Assembly: GCF_004792415.1 (NCBI RefSeq)
Contig: NZ_CP038853.1
Location: forward strand, 3,968,001-4,032,000
Length of the DNA: 64,000 nt
From: Pantoea vagans
GTDB lineage: Bacteria; Pseudomonadota; Gammaproteobacteria; Enterobacterales; Enterobacteriaceae
Direction of reading: 5' to 3'
A program made the translations under genes and the position numbers. How positions within the stretch are numbered: position 1 is the stretch's first letter; every line of letters begins with the position of its first letter. The notes under the pieces were generated by a model that saw only the letters and a program-made list of their open reading frames with translations, did no database searches and had not been told where the DNA came from. Shown here in pieces: positions 27,642 to 36,914 of this stretch.

Positions 27642-30600
27642 TTACTTCCTGCCGGAATCATGGCTCTGCTTTGGGTTCAGACGCCGCCAGGCATGACGCT
27701 TCAGCATCACCCAGGCCGCACTGCCCACCAGCGCAGAGAGCAGCATCGCCGCCACCGCCAGCAGCACCGAGTGCTGGTTGGCATACCACACCACCATCAT
27801 GTACCAGGGCATTTCGCCGCTGGGGAACTGTGCACCGACGCGGAAACTACGAATGCCGTTTTCATCGGTGATAATCGCGGTGTCGCCGCGCACTGCGGCG
27901 TTAATCTGCGCCGAACTTAAATCGTTGTGCAGTCGCAGCAGCTGATCGTCGCTGGTTGCCACCGTCATCACCACCAGCCGATCGCGATTCCACGGCGACC
28001 GGTAGCTGAGAAAGCCCCGCCACGCTTCGTTGGAAGAGAAGTAACGATCCGCATCCAGCTGCTGACGACTCCAGTCGCCGGTCAGCCAGCCGCGTAATTT
28101 TTCCAGCGTGTCGGGCTCTTTCACCCCAAAAGTGCTGCTGGTAGCGTCATAGGGTGACGCCGCCAGCATCGCCTGATTGAAGGCGCTGTTACCGGTGGTG
28201 CTGACTGCCAGCAGATCGCTCTGCTGTATGCGCGCCAGATGGGTGCCGCCAGTGGGCAGACCAAACAGCACCTGATTCTGCGTCAGCGCCACGCCGGTCG
28301 CGGTTCCGGCCCGCGCCGCCAGATCCAGCAGCGTCGACAGCTCGGCATCGCTGGGCGTTTCCGGCAGCAGCAGCGTGGTCTGGCCAAAGTCAGCCAGCCG
28401 CGAGAACGGGAACGAGGCACCGACAAAGTAAGAGAGGTTCGGCAACATGCTGAAGTGGCGGGTATGGCTCAGATCGATCCACGAGTCCTCTTCAATCCGG
28501 CTCTTGATGTTGTTGTTCAGGAGCACGCCGCAGGGCGCATCGGCGCGCGGTTTGATATTGAAGTAGAGCGCCAGCTGGTTATCGCCATAGATCAGATAGG
28601 GCTCGAGATTCAGCTGATACTGCTCCTGACGCGCATCACCGCCTAAACGATGCCAGGCGTTCTCCAGCAGGCCGACTTTGTTGACCGTCAGGTTGCGCAG
28701 GAAAGTGCCGTTGAGCATGACGTTAAGGAACGAGTTGTCCTCATCAATCCAGCTTTCAGACGGGAAGCGATAGTGCAGATTAACCGGCACCGTGTCGCCA
28801 TCCCACAGGAACAGATCAGGCGCGGCGCGGAAGTTAACCCGCAGCGCATCATGCCAGATGCCGCTGCTGGTCAGGCTCTGGTCTTTACGCAGCAGTTCGC
28901 TCAGGCGGACCGGGCGGTCAGTGTTAATCCAGCGTGGCGCATCGTAAGGTTTGCGGTTGCCAATGGTCTGTACAGGAACCTGCAGCTGGCTCTCATCGTT
29001 GGTGAATGGCTGGGTTGTCAGACGGTTCGCCGCCTGACGCAGCTGATCGTAATTGTTACCACTGACCAGCAGCAATTTGTAAACCGGGTTACTGGGGTTA
29101 TCCACCACCTGCAGCATCGGGCCATGACTGGCCGGGAACGTCAGGATGCCGATTCGATCGCCAGGATGACCAAACAGGATGCCGTTGTTTTCCGGCAGTT
29201 CGCCGCGCACCACCGGGAACCGGATGCCGCGATAATCACTCTGAATGCCAAGCCAGGAAGCGACCAGTGCCGCCGCGCTGACCGCATCAGGTGAGACGTT
29301 ACTGGCAAAGCCCATCGTGATGGTGGACGCCGTCATCCGCTGCGGATCCAGGAACGGACGCGGGAAGTTGCGCAGGCGCGTACCGATATTGAGCTTCTGC
29401 CCTTCAAGGTGCAGCGCGGTATTCGGCAGAATGGTGACCTGATACTGCTGCGCGCTCTCTTTCTCACACAGCAGCTTGTCCGCATCGTTGATTTTAAAAC
29501 TGAGGTTGTTGTTCGACACCACCATCGCCGCCGGAATATCCAGCTCATAATCACTGACGTCGCTGTCCGTGGCACCCAGCGGCAGCGTACCGAGCGGCTG
29601 ACCATTCAGCATCAGCTGCAGCGAAGTATTGCGTGCCGCCAGCGCGGCTGAGACGCGCAGCGTCAGATTCAGTCGCGCATTGGTAATGACCTCATCGCCG
29701 GGCAGGGTAAAGGTGATGCCCGATTGCAACTGACCGCCGGTCAGCGTAATGCCGCGTGACTGGCCCATCTGGGCTACGGAGATGACGCTGCTGATCGGCT
29801 GATTGATAGCCGCCGTGATCGGCATCTGCGGTTCTGCAACCGGCGCAGTCGTCTGGCCTGGCGCGTAGGGCAGCGCACTGGCGGCCGCTTCCAGCGCGGG
29901 ATCGGCACTGCTCAGCCCCTGCGGCAGCGGCACCGCGGAGAGCGCGCTGCTGTCCTGCGTCACAGCGCCGCTGCTCGTCACCGGTGCGGTGGAAGAAGCC
30001 TCGCCATTCGCTGACGCCTGAGGTGCGGCGGCGGCTTCTGCAGCCGGAGCATAAGATGGGGTCGCAGATGTCTGTGAGGCATCCGGTACTGCACTCTGTG
30101 GCGCAGAGGCCGGTACAGATTCTGCGGGCTGGGCCGCGGATGGCACTGACGGCGTTGCTGATCCGCCACCACTTACCGGGGCCGTCACCTGCGCTGAACC
30201 GGCATCCGGTGTGGCAGCATTATTAACAGGCGTTGCAGGTGGTGTCGCCGGAGCCGCACCGCTGGCCGGTGCCTGGTTTTCCGCTGGCGCACTGACAGTG
30301 GCATCGGCTGACTGTGTGGTTGCAGCGACATCAGGCGACGCCGGAGCCGCACTGTTTACCGGCACACTGACGGCGGCATTAGCAGATTGTGAGGTTGCAG
30401 CAGCCTCAGGCGGCGTCGGCGCAGAACTGTTCACCGGCGCACTGACGGCGGCATTAGCAGATTGTGAGGTTCCAGCAGCCCCAGACGACGCCGGAGCCGC
30501 GCTGTTTACCGGCGCACTGACGGTGGCACCCGCTGGCTGGCTGGTTGCAGCAGCCTCAGGTGGCATCGGTGCCGCACTGTTTACCGGCACGGCACTGCTG

Positions 30601-30695
30601 TTATCAATCGCTGTCTGCGTTTCCGCGCCAGCGGGCGTCAGCCATAACGCGGCGGTCAGTGAACTGGCCAGCAACGTGTGCGTCAGGATCTTCAT
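27642..30695 (-). CDS. bcsB: BcsB paralogue with long Ala/Pro/Ser repeat N-terminus (locus II)
   Basis: 1017 residues, about 240 more than E. coli BcsB. After a signal peptide (about 1-24, PAGA-ET) comes a low-complexity stretch, residues 25 to about 265, rich in Ala, Pro, Ser, Thr and Val and containing four tandem 25-residue repeats (35-134, unit type SAPVNSAAPxxPEAAATSQS). The BcsB core follows from about residue 275 (GQSRGITLTGG), including KPYDAPRWINTDRPVRLSEL and SFPFSRLADFG, and ends in a membrane anchor (about 965-990) with a basic tail. The stretch should lie in the periplasm and might act as a flexible spacer or bind peptidoglycan or BcsC; this is a guess. It overlaps bcsA by four bases (ATGA). 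Confidence 0.93.
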   Translation of the reverse strand: MKILTHTLLASSLTAALWLTPAGAETQTAIDNSSAVPVNSAAPMPPEAAATSQPAGATVSAPVNSAAPASSGAAGTSQSANAAVSAPVNSSAPTPPEAAATSQSANAAVSVPVNSAAPASPDVAATTQSADATVSAPAENQAPASGAAPATPPATPVNNAATPDAGSAQVTAPVSGGGSATPSVPSAAQPAESVPASAPQSAVPDASQTSATPSYAPAAEAAAAPQASANGEASSTAPVTSSGAVTQDSSALSAVPLPQGLSSADPALEAAASALPYAPGQTTAPVAEPQMPITAAINQPISSVISVAQMGQSRGITLTGGQLQSGITFTLPGDEVITNARLNLTLRVSAALAARNTSLQLMLNGQPLGTLPLGATDSDVSDYELDIPAAMVVSNNNLSFKINDADKLLCEKESAQQYQVTILPNTALHLEGQKLNIGTRLRNFPRPFLDPQRMTASTITMGFASNVSPDAVSAAALVASWLGIQSDYRGIRFPVVRGELPENNGILFGHPGDRIGILTFPASHGPMLQVVDNPSNPVYKLLLVSGNNYDQLRQAANRLTTQPFTNDESQLQVPVQTIGNRKPYDAPRWINTDRPVRLSELLRKDQSLTSSGIWHDALRVNFRAAPDLFLWDGDTVPVNLHYRFPSESWIDEDNSFLNVMLNGTFLRNLTVNKVGLLENAWHRLGGDARQEQYQLNLEPYLIYGDNQLALYFNIKPRADAPCGVLLNNNIKSRIEEDSWIDLSHTRHFSMLPNLSYFVGASFPFSRLADFGQTTLLLPETPSDAELSTLLDLAARAGTATGVALTQNQVLFGLPTGGTHLARIQQSDLLAVSTTGNSAFNQAMLAASPYDATSSTFGVKEPDTLEKLRGWLTGDWSRQQLDADRYFSSNEAWRGFLSYRSPWNRDRLVVMTVATSDDQLLRLHNDLSSAQINAAVRGDTAIITDENGIRSFRVGAQFPSGEMPWYMMVVWYANQHSVLLAVAAMLLSALVGSAAWVMLKRHAWRRLNPKQSHDSGRK
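30294..30593. repeat. four 75-bp tandem repeats inside bcsB (locus II)
   Basis: The DNA coding residues 35-134 of the long BcsB consists of four consecutive 75-base units, each giving 25 residues that begin near (S/A)xPVNS and end near (A/T)V. A fifth, partial unit starts at residue 135 (SAPAENQAPASG). Copies differ by scattered base changes, so they are old enough to have drifted, yet the frame and period are kept exactly. Copy number may vary between strains. Confidence 0.85.
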
Positions 30696-32803
30696 GCCGC
30701 GCCATCCTCTTTCGCCGCCGCGGCAACCGGGTCGACTTTTTTACGTTTATCGTGGCGACCTTTCCAGGTCAGCCAGAACAGCTCAAATACGGTACGGATA
30801 ATGGTGCCCAGCGAAATCAGCGGATTGTCCTGCTTATATTCCGGCTGGATCCAGGCATCCGCACGCGCCAGTACCACCCGCACCAGTTCGCGACGGCGCG
30901 CCAGCGGCATCGCCTCAAAGCGCAGGCGGATGCTCTCGTCATCGCCGGAAATCTTACTCACCGGGATGGTGATCGCGCCGGATTTCAGCAACAGATCAAT
31001 CTCTTCAATTTCATCCGTTTCATGACGGCCATCCGGCGCATCAAGCTGTGCACCGCCCATCGACAGGTTGCTGGTCAGGGTGCGTGATGAAATGCCGCTG
31101 GCGTAGTGAATAATCGCCGGGATTTGTACGTCAACGCGGATAGTTTTACGCACCTGTTTGGTTTCGCGCGCTACGGCAATCGCCGCCATCAGAATGATCA
31201 GGCTGAAAATCGCCCAGCCGACGTTAAGCGCAATAACGTAAGGGTCGACGCCAAAATAGTCATGCATCACCGCACGTATCACGCCCGCGACAATCCCGAT
31301 GCCCAGCAGCAGCGCCACAATGACGTGCGGACGCACGATGTGGAAATCGAAGAAGCCCTGATCCAGCACGCCGCCTTTATCGGTCACGTTAAACTTGCCA
31401 TGTTTCGGCGACAGCAGCGTCAGGAGGGTCGGGATCACCAGATGGAAGCACATTACCGTCTCATAAATCTCACCCCAGAAGGTGTAACGGAAGCGGCCAT
31501 TCATGCGCGAGTTAACGTAAAGCGACATCACCAGGTGCGGCAGCACATAGGCAAAAATCAGTGACGCCGACGAGTGAATAATATTCAGATTAAACAGCAG
31601 GTAAGCCAGCGGCGCGGTCAGGAAGGCGACGCGTGGCAGACCAAACTGGAAGTGGAGCATGGCGTTGAGGTAGCAAAGACGCTGCTGCCACTTCAGGCCG
31701 CGACCAAACAGCGGATTATCGACGCGGAAAATCTGCGTCATGCCGCGTGCCCAGCGGGTTCGCTGGATGATATGCAGACCTAGACGTTCGGTCGCCAGAC
31801 CGGCCGCCAGCGGGATCGACAGGAAGGCTGAGCCCCAGCCCAGGCGCTGCATTTTCAGGGCGGTGTGTGCATCTTCAGTAACAGTTTCAACGGCAAAGCC
31901 GCCAATCTCTTCCAGCGCCGAACGACGGATTACCGCACAGGAGCCGCAGAAGAAGGTGGCGTTCCAGTTATCGTTACCCTGCTGCACTGGGCCATAAAAC
32001 AGCGCGCCTTCGTTGGGAATGCTGCGCGCAGCGCGCAGGTTACGCTCAAAGGGATCGGGCGAATAGAAGTAGTGCGGCGTCTGCAACAGCGCCAGCTTTG
32101 GATCTTTCAGAAACGGTCCCACCGTCGCCTGCAGGAAGGTGCGGGTTGCCACGTGGTCGCAGTCGAAGATGCAAATCAGCTCACCTTTGGTGATTTTCAT
32201 CGCATGGTTGAGGTTACCCGCTTTGGCATGTTTGTTGTCGTCGCGGGTGATATACCCGACCCCGACATCCGCCGCAAAGCGGGCAAATTCGCTGCGTTTG
32301 CCATCATCCAGCAGATAGATTTTGAGTTTGTCACGCGGGTAGTCGATACACTGCGCCGCCAGCACGGTATCGCGCACCACATCCAGGCTTTCATTGTAAG
32401 ACGGCACATAAATATCGACCGTCGGCCACAGACGGGTATCGTCCGGCAACGGCTCAATGGTGCGCTTTAATGGCCAGGTGGTTTGCAGGAAGCCGAGAAT
32501 TAAGATGAGCCAGACGTAAAGCTCCGCCAGATATAAGCCAATCCCTAATATCGCCTCGACTTCGGAATTAAAGTGCAGCGTCTCAGTGGTGCGCCACCAG
32601 ATATAACGGCTGGACATCAGGGCAGAGAGAATCACCATCACCACGGTTATTTTGCGGCTCTTGCTGAAACCCAATAAAAACATCATGCCGATGCTGATCA
32701 GACCAAAAATATACTGTTTCTGGCTGTCCATTGGCGTAATGATGATCACCGCGGCAACGGGTGCAAGCACCAGCAGCAGCAGGTAAAACCCGATTTTACT
32801 CAT
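30692..32803 (-). CDS. bcsA: BcsA paralogue, cellulose synthase catalytic subunit (locus II)
   Basis: GT2 cellulose synthase of 703 residues, lacking the N-terminal extension of the 866-residue BcsA of locus I. Catalytic motifs are complete: DDG at 166-168, DCD at 214-216, TED at 309-311 and QRTRW at 347-351. The PilZ domain has RKTIR (Arg552, Arg556) and NLSMGG (579-584), the Asn form of the [D/N]xSxxG motif, so c-di-GMP control is expected. Membrane helices flank the catalytic domain. It sits 48 bases after bcsQ and overlaps bcsB. The two synthases are clearly different lineages, not a recent duplication, judging by length and motif context. Confidence 0.96.
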   Translation of the reverse strand: MSKIGFYLLLLVLAPVAAVIIITPMDSQKQYIFGLISIGMMFLLGFSKSRKITVVMVILSALMSSRYIWWRTTETLHFNSEVEAILGIGLYLAELYVWLILILGFLQTTWPLKRTIEPLPDDTRLWPTVDIYVPSYNESLDVVRDTVLAAQCIDYPRDKLKIYLLDDGKRSEFARFAADVGVGYITRDDNKHAKAGNLNHAMKITKGELICIFDCDHVATRTFLQATVGPFLKDPKLALLQTPHYFYSPDPFERNLRAARSIPNEGALFYGPVQQGNDNWNATFFCGSCAVIRRSALEEIGGFAVETVTEDAHTALKMQRLGWGSAFLSIPLAAGLATERLGLHIIQRTRWARGMTQIFRVDNPLFGRGLKWQQRLCYLNAMLHFQFGLPRVAFLTAPLAYLLFNLNIIHSSASLIFAYVLPHLVMSLYVNSRMNGRFRYTFWGEIYETVMCFHLVIPTLLTLLSPKHGKFNVTDKGGVLDQGFFDFHIVRPHVIVALLLGIGIVAGVIRAVMHDYFGVDPYVIALNVGWAIFSLIILMAAIAVARETKQVRKTIRVDVQIPAIIHYASGISSRTLTSNLSMGGAQLDAPDGRHETDEIEEIDLLLKSGAITIPVSKISGDDESIRLRFEAMPLARRRELVRVVLARADAWIQPEYKQDNPLISLGTIIRTVFELFWLTWKGRHDKRKKVDPVAAAAKEDGAA

Positions 32804-32851
32804 GATTCACCCTGAGAAGAGCTGTGTAAGTCAGTCGCCTGCAGTAGCCGA

Positions 32852-33655
32852 CTAAAAATGATTTGTGCGGATGGAAGCCTGAACTTCGCCATTTCCCACG
32901 GTGATATTCAGAATGCTGCTGACCCGTTTGGCGATCAGTTCAATATCAAATGCCGCTGCTGAGGCAGGGCTGAAATCATATACGGACTGCTGGGAAGCAT
33001 TGGCTTCACCCACACTTTCATCACGGTGAACCACGCCCAGTAAATTATCGCCCAGACGCTGCTGCATAAATGCAGTGACATCGCGATTAATATTCCGGCG
33101 GTTATCGCACTGGTTCAGGATAAAATAGTGTCCCTGCTTATTATTGAGCGGTTTCCCGGTCATCCGGTTCTCTTCAATCTGCGGTAATAAAGACACAGAA
33201 GCGGTATCCGCTAACATCACCACTAAATGCATATCGGCCAGCGCCGTCATTGCTTTAAGGGCCGGGCCCGGACCAGGCGGAAAATCAGCGACAATGACCA
33301 GACCGGGATAATTAAGTACCGTATCCAGACCACGCTTAATAAAGTGGGGATCTTTCATCAGGTTCTCTTCGAACCGTTCGCGCTGTGGCTCGGTGACGTC
33401 GCCATAGGGCAGGACAAAGATATTGCCGCCAGTGGTGAGGATCGACTGGCTCCAGTCCGCCTGCTCTTCTGAGCGCGCCACAAATCCGCGACCATCATGC
33501 AGCGGCACGCCAAAGTGAAGACGCAGTGCATTCTGCACATCAAAATCAATGGCCAGAACTTTGCTACCGGAACGCGCCAGACTCCAGGCCAGATTCGCCG
33601 CCAGCGTGGTTTTCCCCACGCCGCCCTTCGGCGAGCACACACAAACTAACGGCAT
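32852..33655 (-). CDS. bcsQ: BcsQ-like MinD/ParA ATPase (locus II)
   Basis: 267-residue P-loop ATPase of the MinD/ParA family. Unlike the BcsQ of locus I it has the canonical deviant Walker A, CSPKGGVGKTT at 7-17, with signature Lys and phosphate-binding Lys, and DFPPGPG in the Walker B/switch region. The LAIDFDVQNALRLHFG segment is typical of BcsQ. Expected role: assembly or placement of the BcsD-type synthase, probably together with the proline-rich BcsO-like protein. It overlaps that gene by 10 bases. The C-terminal tail after residue 245 is not shared with locus I. Confidence 0.92.
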   Translation of the reverse strand: MPLVCVCSPKGGVGKTTLAANLAWSLARSGSKVLAIDFDVQNALRLHFGVPLHDGRGFVARSEEQADWSQSILTTGGNIFVLPYGDVTEPQRERFEENLMKDPHFIKRGLDTVLNYPGLVIVADFPPGPGPALKAMTALADMHLVVMLADTASVSLLPQIEENRMTGKPLNNKQGHYFILNQCDNRRNINRDVTAFMQQRLGDNLLGVVHRDESVGEANASQQSVYDFSPASAAAFDIELIAKRVSSILNITVGNGEVQASIRTNHF

Positions 33656-34221
33656 AGCGCAATCTTCTCCAGTAACGGTTTGAGTAAGGTTTCTTTCGGC
33701 AGATTCGACGGTTCGCTGTCACGCGAGCGGAACAAGGCACTAAACCGTTCCGGTTCAGAATGGGGTGTGACAGGCGTGATGGCGGGCCGGACGGGCTCAG
33801 GATGTGATACAGCAACAGGCTCAGCCGCAACCCGTTTTTGCGGCGGCGGCGGTGGCGGAAACAGTGATGAAGGGTCACGTTCAGCCGTGCGTGCTGCGGG
33901 CAGGCTGCTGCCTGACAGACTATCGAGAATTGAGCTGCGGGCTGATGTCGTCGGTTGCGCACTGAGTGTGGCAGGCCTTGCCGGTGCCTCAGGCGGTGGC
34001 GCGGTGAATTCATCCCCGCGCAGCGGCTGAGGCTGCGGCAGGTCGATTCGCTGACCGCCTCCCAGTGAGGTCTGATGGTCCTCTTTCGCCAGCTGGCGAA
34101 TCAAAGCCCATTTACTGTGTTCCGCCGCTTCCTGCGCCTGGCCAGACATATCTTTAAAGTCGATGTCGAGCGTTTGCGTTTTCTCTTTAAAACGCTGCAA
34201 ATCATCGTAATTATTCTTCAT
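33646..34221 (-). CDS. bcsO: proline-rich cellulose biosynthesis protein (BcsO, or BcsR/BcsP family)
   Basis: 191 residues from the ATG at 34221 (AGG about ten bases upstream; the frame is open to 34269 but the added residues look unrelated). The N-terminus MKNNYDDLQRFKEK and the following DIDFKDMSGQAQ...KWALIRQLA resemble the BcsR fold (E. coli DIDYADISQREQ). The rest is low complexity with a run of six prolines and many Ser/Ala/Pro, ending in a charged tail. BcsO and BcsP are described as proline-rich partners of BcsD that build an intracellular scaffold at the synthase, and first place in an operon ending bcsD-bcsZ fits. I cannot decide firmly between the BcsO and BcsP names. Confidence 0.8.
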   Translation of the reverse strand: MKNNYDDLQRFKEKTQTLDIDFKDMSGQAQEAAEHSKWALIRQLAKEDHQTSLGGGQRIDLPQPQPLRGDEFTAPPPEAPARPATLSAQPTTSARSSILDSLSGSSLPAARTAERDPSSLFPPPPPPQKRVAAEPVAVSHPEPVRPAITPVTPHSEPERFSALFRSRDSEPSNLPKETLLKPLLEKIALCR

Positions 34222-34692
34222 TGGCCGTGGCCTGCAACAAGGGAGGAATTTTCCTGGAATATAACACATCCCTTTAATGTCAGTCAGAAAAACCTGATTA
34301 TAAATAAAGCAGATTCAATAAAATAGTTTAATCATAAAGATTCACTTACAGCGGAATAAAGCCGATATAAGATGATTAGCCCCTATAATTAATAAGTGAT
34401 GTTTAAGTTAAATTAATCTGCGATGTTTCAATAATTTTTAAGACTTAGCCGCTCTGACAACCACTGGCACAACCAGGCGGGACACGATAAGCGCAATGTC
34501 AGGACGTAATCGGACTGCCGCAGGCGCAAAAAAGCCTGATCGCTGTCATAAGGGATGGAGAGTGTTTATCTTTTTTCGCTGCGAATATCGCCAGCAGAAA
34601 AACAGGTTAAATCTGATAACGGAAAAAGACGGGAAATAACCGAAACGTGATGACTGGTCCGCCAGCGGTGCGGTTTACAGCGGAATTGAGAT
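34222..34692. promoter_or_regulatory. AT-rich upstream region of the bcsO-Z operon
   Basis: About 470 bases with no convincing gene. The half next to bcsO (34250-34440) is strikingly AT-rich with many A/T tracts, as expected for a promoter silenced or bent by H-NS-like proteins; the distal half returns to normal composition. No operator could be named by eye. Confidence 0.5.
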
Positions 34693-34719
34693 AAAAAAAA
34701 GCGCCAGAAAGGCGCCTTT
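34693..34719 (-). terminator. rho-independent terminator of the dpp operon
   Basis: On the minus strand an 8-bp stem (AAGGCGCC / GGCGCTTT with one G-U pair, 5-base loop) is followed directly by a run of eight T (34693-34700). It lies about 200 bases after the dppF stop, with a foldback repeat between them. Confidence 0.8.
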
Positions 34720-34750
34720 GGCTGGGGAGCTAAGATCGCGAACAGGCTCA

Positions 34751-34852
34751 GGGAGCATACGCCTTACGCAAAGACGCAAAAGACGCCATCCCTGGCAGGC
34801 TCAGCGCGGGCCATCCATGGCCCGCGATGCTTTGCTACAGGCGTATGCTCCC
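34751..34852. repeat. foldback repeat, copy A (102 bp)
   Basis: Closed by a perfect 13-bp inverted repeat, GGGAGCATACGCC (34751-34763) and GGCGTATGCTCCC (34840-34852). Inside is a second perfect stem, CGCGGGCCAT / ATGGCCCGCG (34805-34826), and a short GCCA-TCCC-TGGC hairpin. Read on the minus strand, both flanks are almost identical to copy B at 41635-41814 on the plus strand. It sits between dppF and its terminator. Confidence 0.85.
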
Positions 34853-34903
34853 ATCGCTTTCAATTTTGTGCGGTCTGTAAACACCAGAATGCGCTGCCAA
34901 TCC

Positions 34904-35926
34904 TCAACTGACCTTTTCTGCCACACCCACCGGCTGGTTCTCATCCTGATCGACCGCGAAGCAGGCAATCTCCTGACCACCGTAGTTTTTCAGCTTCGGC
35001 TGTAACTGCACGCAGGTGCCAAAACGTCGGTGGCAGCGCGCATTGAAAGCGCAGCCTGGCGGCGGATTAAGCGGGCTGGGCAGCTCGCCGGTCAGCTTAA
35101 TACGCTCACGACGGTCGTCCGGATTCAGACGCGGCGTCGCTGACAGCAAAGCCTGAGTATAAGGATGGCGCGGGTTAGCAAAAATCGCCTCTTTGCTGCC
35201 CTTCTCAACGCAACGGCCGAGATACATCACCATCACCTCATCGGCAATGTGTTCTACTACCGACAAATCGTGCGAGATAAAGACGTAAGAAAGCCCCATA
35301 TCCTGCTGCAGATCCATCATCAGGTTCAGCACCTGAGCACGCACCGAAACGTCGAGCGCCGAAACCGGCTCATCGGCGATCAGCACGTCCGGATCGAGCA
35401 TCAGCCCACGCGCGATGGCGATACGCTGACGCTGACCGCCTGAGAACATGTGCGGGTAGCGATCGTAATGCTCGGTTTTCAGGCCCACTTTCGCCATCAT
35501 CTCCAGCGTCTTCTCGCGGCGTTCCGCTTTGGTCAGCTGGGTATTGATGACCAGTGGCTCCTCCAGAATCTGGCTGATTTTTTTACGCGGATTGAGTGAG
35601 CCATACGGGTTCTGGAATACGATCTGGATTTTCTGACGACGCAGCTTCTGCGCCTGGGGATCGTGCTTCAGCAGATCCTGACCGTGCCAGTAAAGCTGCC
35701 CTTCTGTCGGGGTTTCAATCATGGTCAGCAACCGGCCCAGCGTGGATTTACCACAGCCTGACTCGCCGACGACCGCCAGCGTTTTGCCGCGCTCCAGATT
35801 AAAAGAGACGCCATCCAGCGCTTTGACCAGTCGCTCCTGACCAAACAGCCCCTTCTTCACCGGGTAGTGCTTCTTCAGATCAATCGCCTGCAGCAGGAAC
35901 TGATCTTTCGTGATTTCATGATTCAT
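34904..35926 (-). CDS. dppF: dipeptide ABC transporter ATP-binding subunit DppF
   Basis: One of two ATPases powering dipeptide (and, in E. coli, haem/ALA) uptake. 340 residues against 334 in E. coli. Walker A GESGCGKS, signature FSGGQRQR and Walker B LIADEP are present; the C-terminal oligopeptide-transporter motif [15 protein letters not shown], which holds the cysteine cluster of this subfamily, is intact. I start at the ATG at 35926, preceded by GGGAGA and giving the E. coli-type N-terminus ([16 protein letters not shown]); longer frames to 36070 add 48 unrelated residues. It overlaps dppD by 11 bases and is last in dppABCDF. Confidence 0.97.
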   Translation of the reverse strand: MNHEITKDQFLLQAIDLKKHYPVKKGLFGQERLVKALDGVSFNLERGKTLAVVGESGCGKSTLGRLLTMIETPTEGQLYWHGQDLLKHDPQAQKLRRQKIQIVFQNPYGSLNPRKKISQILEEPLVINTQLTKAERREKTLEMMAKVGLKTEHYDRYPHMFSGGQRQRIAIARGLMLDPDVLIADEPVSALDVSVRAQVLNLMMDLQQDMGLSYVFISHDLSVVEHIADEVMVMYLGRCVEKGSKEAIFANPRHPYTQALLSATPRLNPDDRRERIKLTGELPSPLNPPPGCAFNARCHRRFGTCVQLQPKLKNYGGQEIACFAVDQDENQPVGVAEKVS

Positions 35927-36902
35927 AAGTGGGTCTCCCGGCATCATCCAGCGGATAGTGACACTTGGACTGACGTCCTGGAATGGTGCGCAGTTCCGGT
36001 TCTTCCTGGCGACACAGGTCAGTCGCATAAGGGCAGCGTGGGTTAAGCAGACAGCCAGCCGGGCGGTCATATTTGCCCGGCACTACGCCAGGCAGTGACG
36101 CCAGACGCGCTTTATCGGCCGCAAACTCCGGCAGCGCGCGTAACAACGCCTGGGTATAAGGATGGCGCGGCGCTTTGAAGATATCGGTCGCTTTGCCGCT
36201 CTCCACCACCTGTCCGGCATACATCACGATAATGTGGTGCGCCGCTTCTGCCACTAACGCCAGATCGTGCGTAATCAGGATCAGCGCCATGTTCTCCTGC
36301 CGCTGCAGATCCAGCAGCAGTTCGATGATCTGCGCCTGAATGGTCACGTCGAGCGCCGTCGTCGGCTCATCGGCGATCAGCAGCTTAGGCCGGCAGGCGA
36401 TCGCCATGGCAATCATCACGCGCTGGCTCATGCCGCCCGACAGCTGGTGCGGATAGACATCAAGCCGTGACGCCGGATCGGGAATACCGACCTGGTTCAG
36501 CAGGTCGATTGCCCGCTGACGCCGGGTGCGTTTGTTGCCGCCCTGATGCACCTTGATCGCTTCCATAATCTGGAAGCCTACGGTGTAGCAGGGATTCAGG
36601 CTGGTCATCGGGTCCTGAAAAATCATCGCCACTTCAGCGCCTACCAGCTGGCGGCGCTCGCGTTCAGAGATGCGTTTCAGATCGCGCTGGTTGAACTCCA
36701 GCTTCTCCGCCATCACTTTGCCGGGGAAGTCGATCAGTCCCATGATCGCCAGTGAACTGACCGATTTGCCGGAGCCGGACTCGCCCACGATACCGACGAC
36801 CTGGCCCTGCTCAACCTGATAACTGATGCGGTCAACCGCACGGAACGGTGCTTTATCGTCGCCGAAATGCACCGATAGTTTGTCTACATTTAATAACGCC
36901 AT
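35916..36902 (-). CDS. dppD: dipeptide ABC transporter ATP-binding subunit DppD
   Basis: Second ATPase of the dipeptide importer; 328 residues (327 in E. coli). Walker A GESGSGKS, the signature LSGGMSQR, Walker [13 protein letters not shown] and the C-terminal [14 protein letters not shown] cysteine motif (an Fe-S type cluster site in the Dpp/Opp ATPases) are all visible. It should pair with DppF beneath the DppBC channel on the cytoplasmic side. It lies 12 bases after dppC and overlaps dppF. Confidence 0.97.
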   Translation of the reverse strand: MALLNVDKLSVHFGDDKAPFRAVDRISYQVEQGQVVGIVGESGSGKSVSSLAIMGLIDFPGKVMAEKLEFNQRDLKRISERERRQLVGAEVAMIFQDPMTSLNPCYTVGFQIMEAIKVHQGGNKRTRRQRAIDLLNQVGIPDPASRLDVYPHQLSGGMSQRVMIAMAIACRPKLLIADEPTTALDVTIQAQIIELLLDLQRQENMALILITHDLALVAEAAHHIIVMYAGQVVESGKATDIFKAPRHPYTQALLRALPEFAADKARLASLPGVVPGKYDRPAGCLLNPRCPYATDLCRQEEPELRTIPGRQSKCHYPLDDAGRPTYES

Positions 36903-36914
36903 CTCGGTGCCTCT

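Noticed and set aside
22356..34221. Second bcs operon as a recently acquired island
   Set aside because: No mobility genes, direct repeats or tRNA at its borders and composition similar to the neighbours; the foldback repeat at 34751 lies outside it. An old acquisition remains possible.
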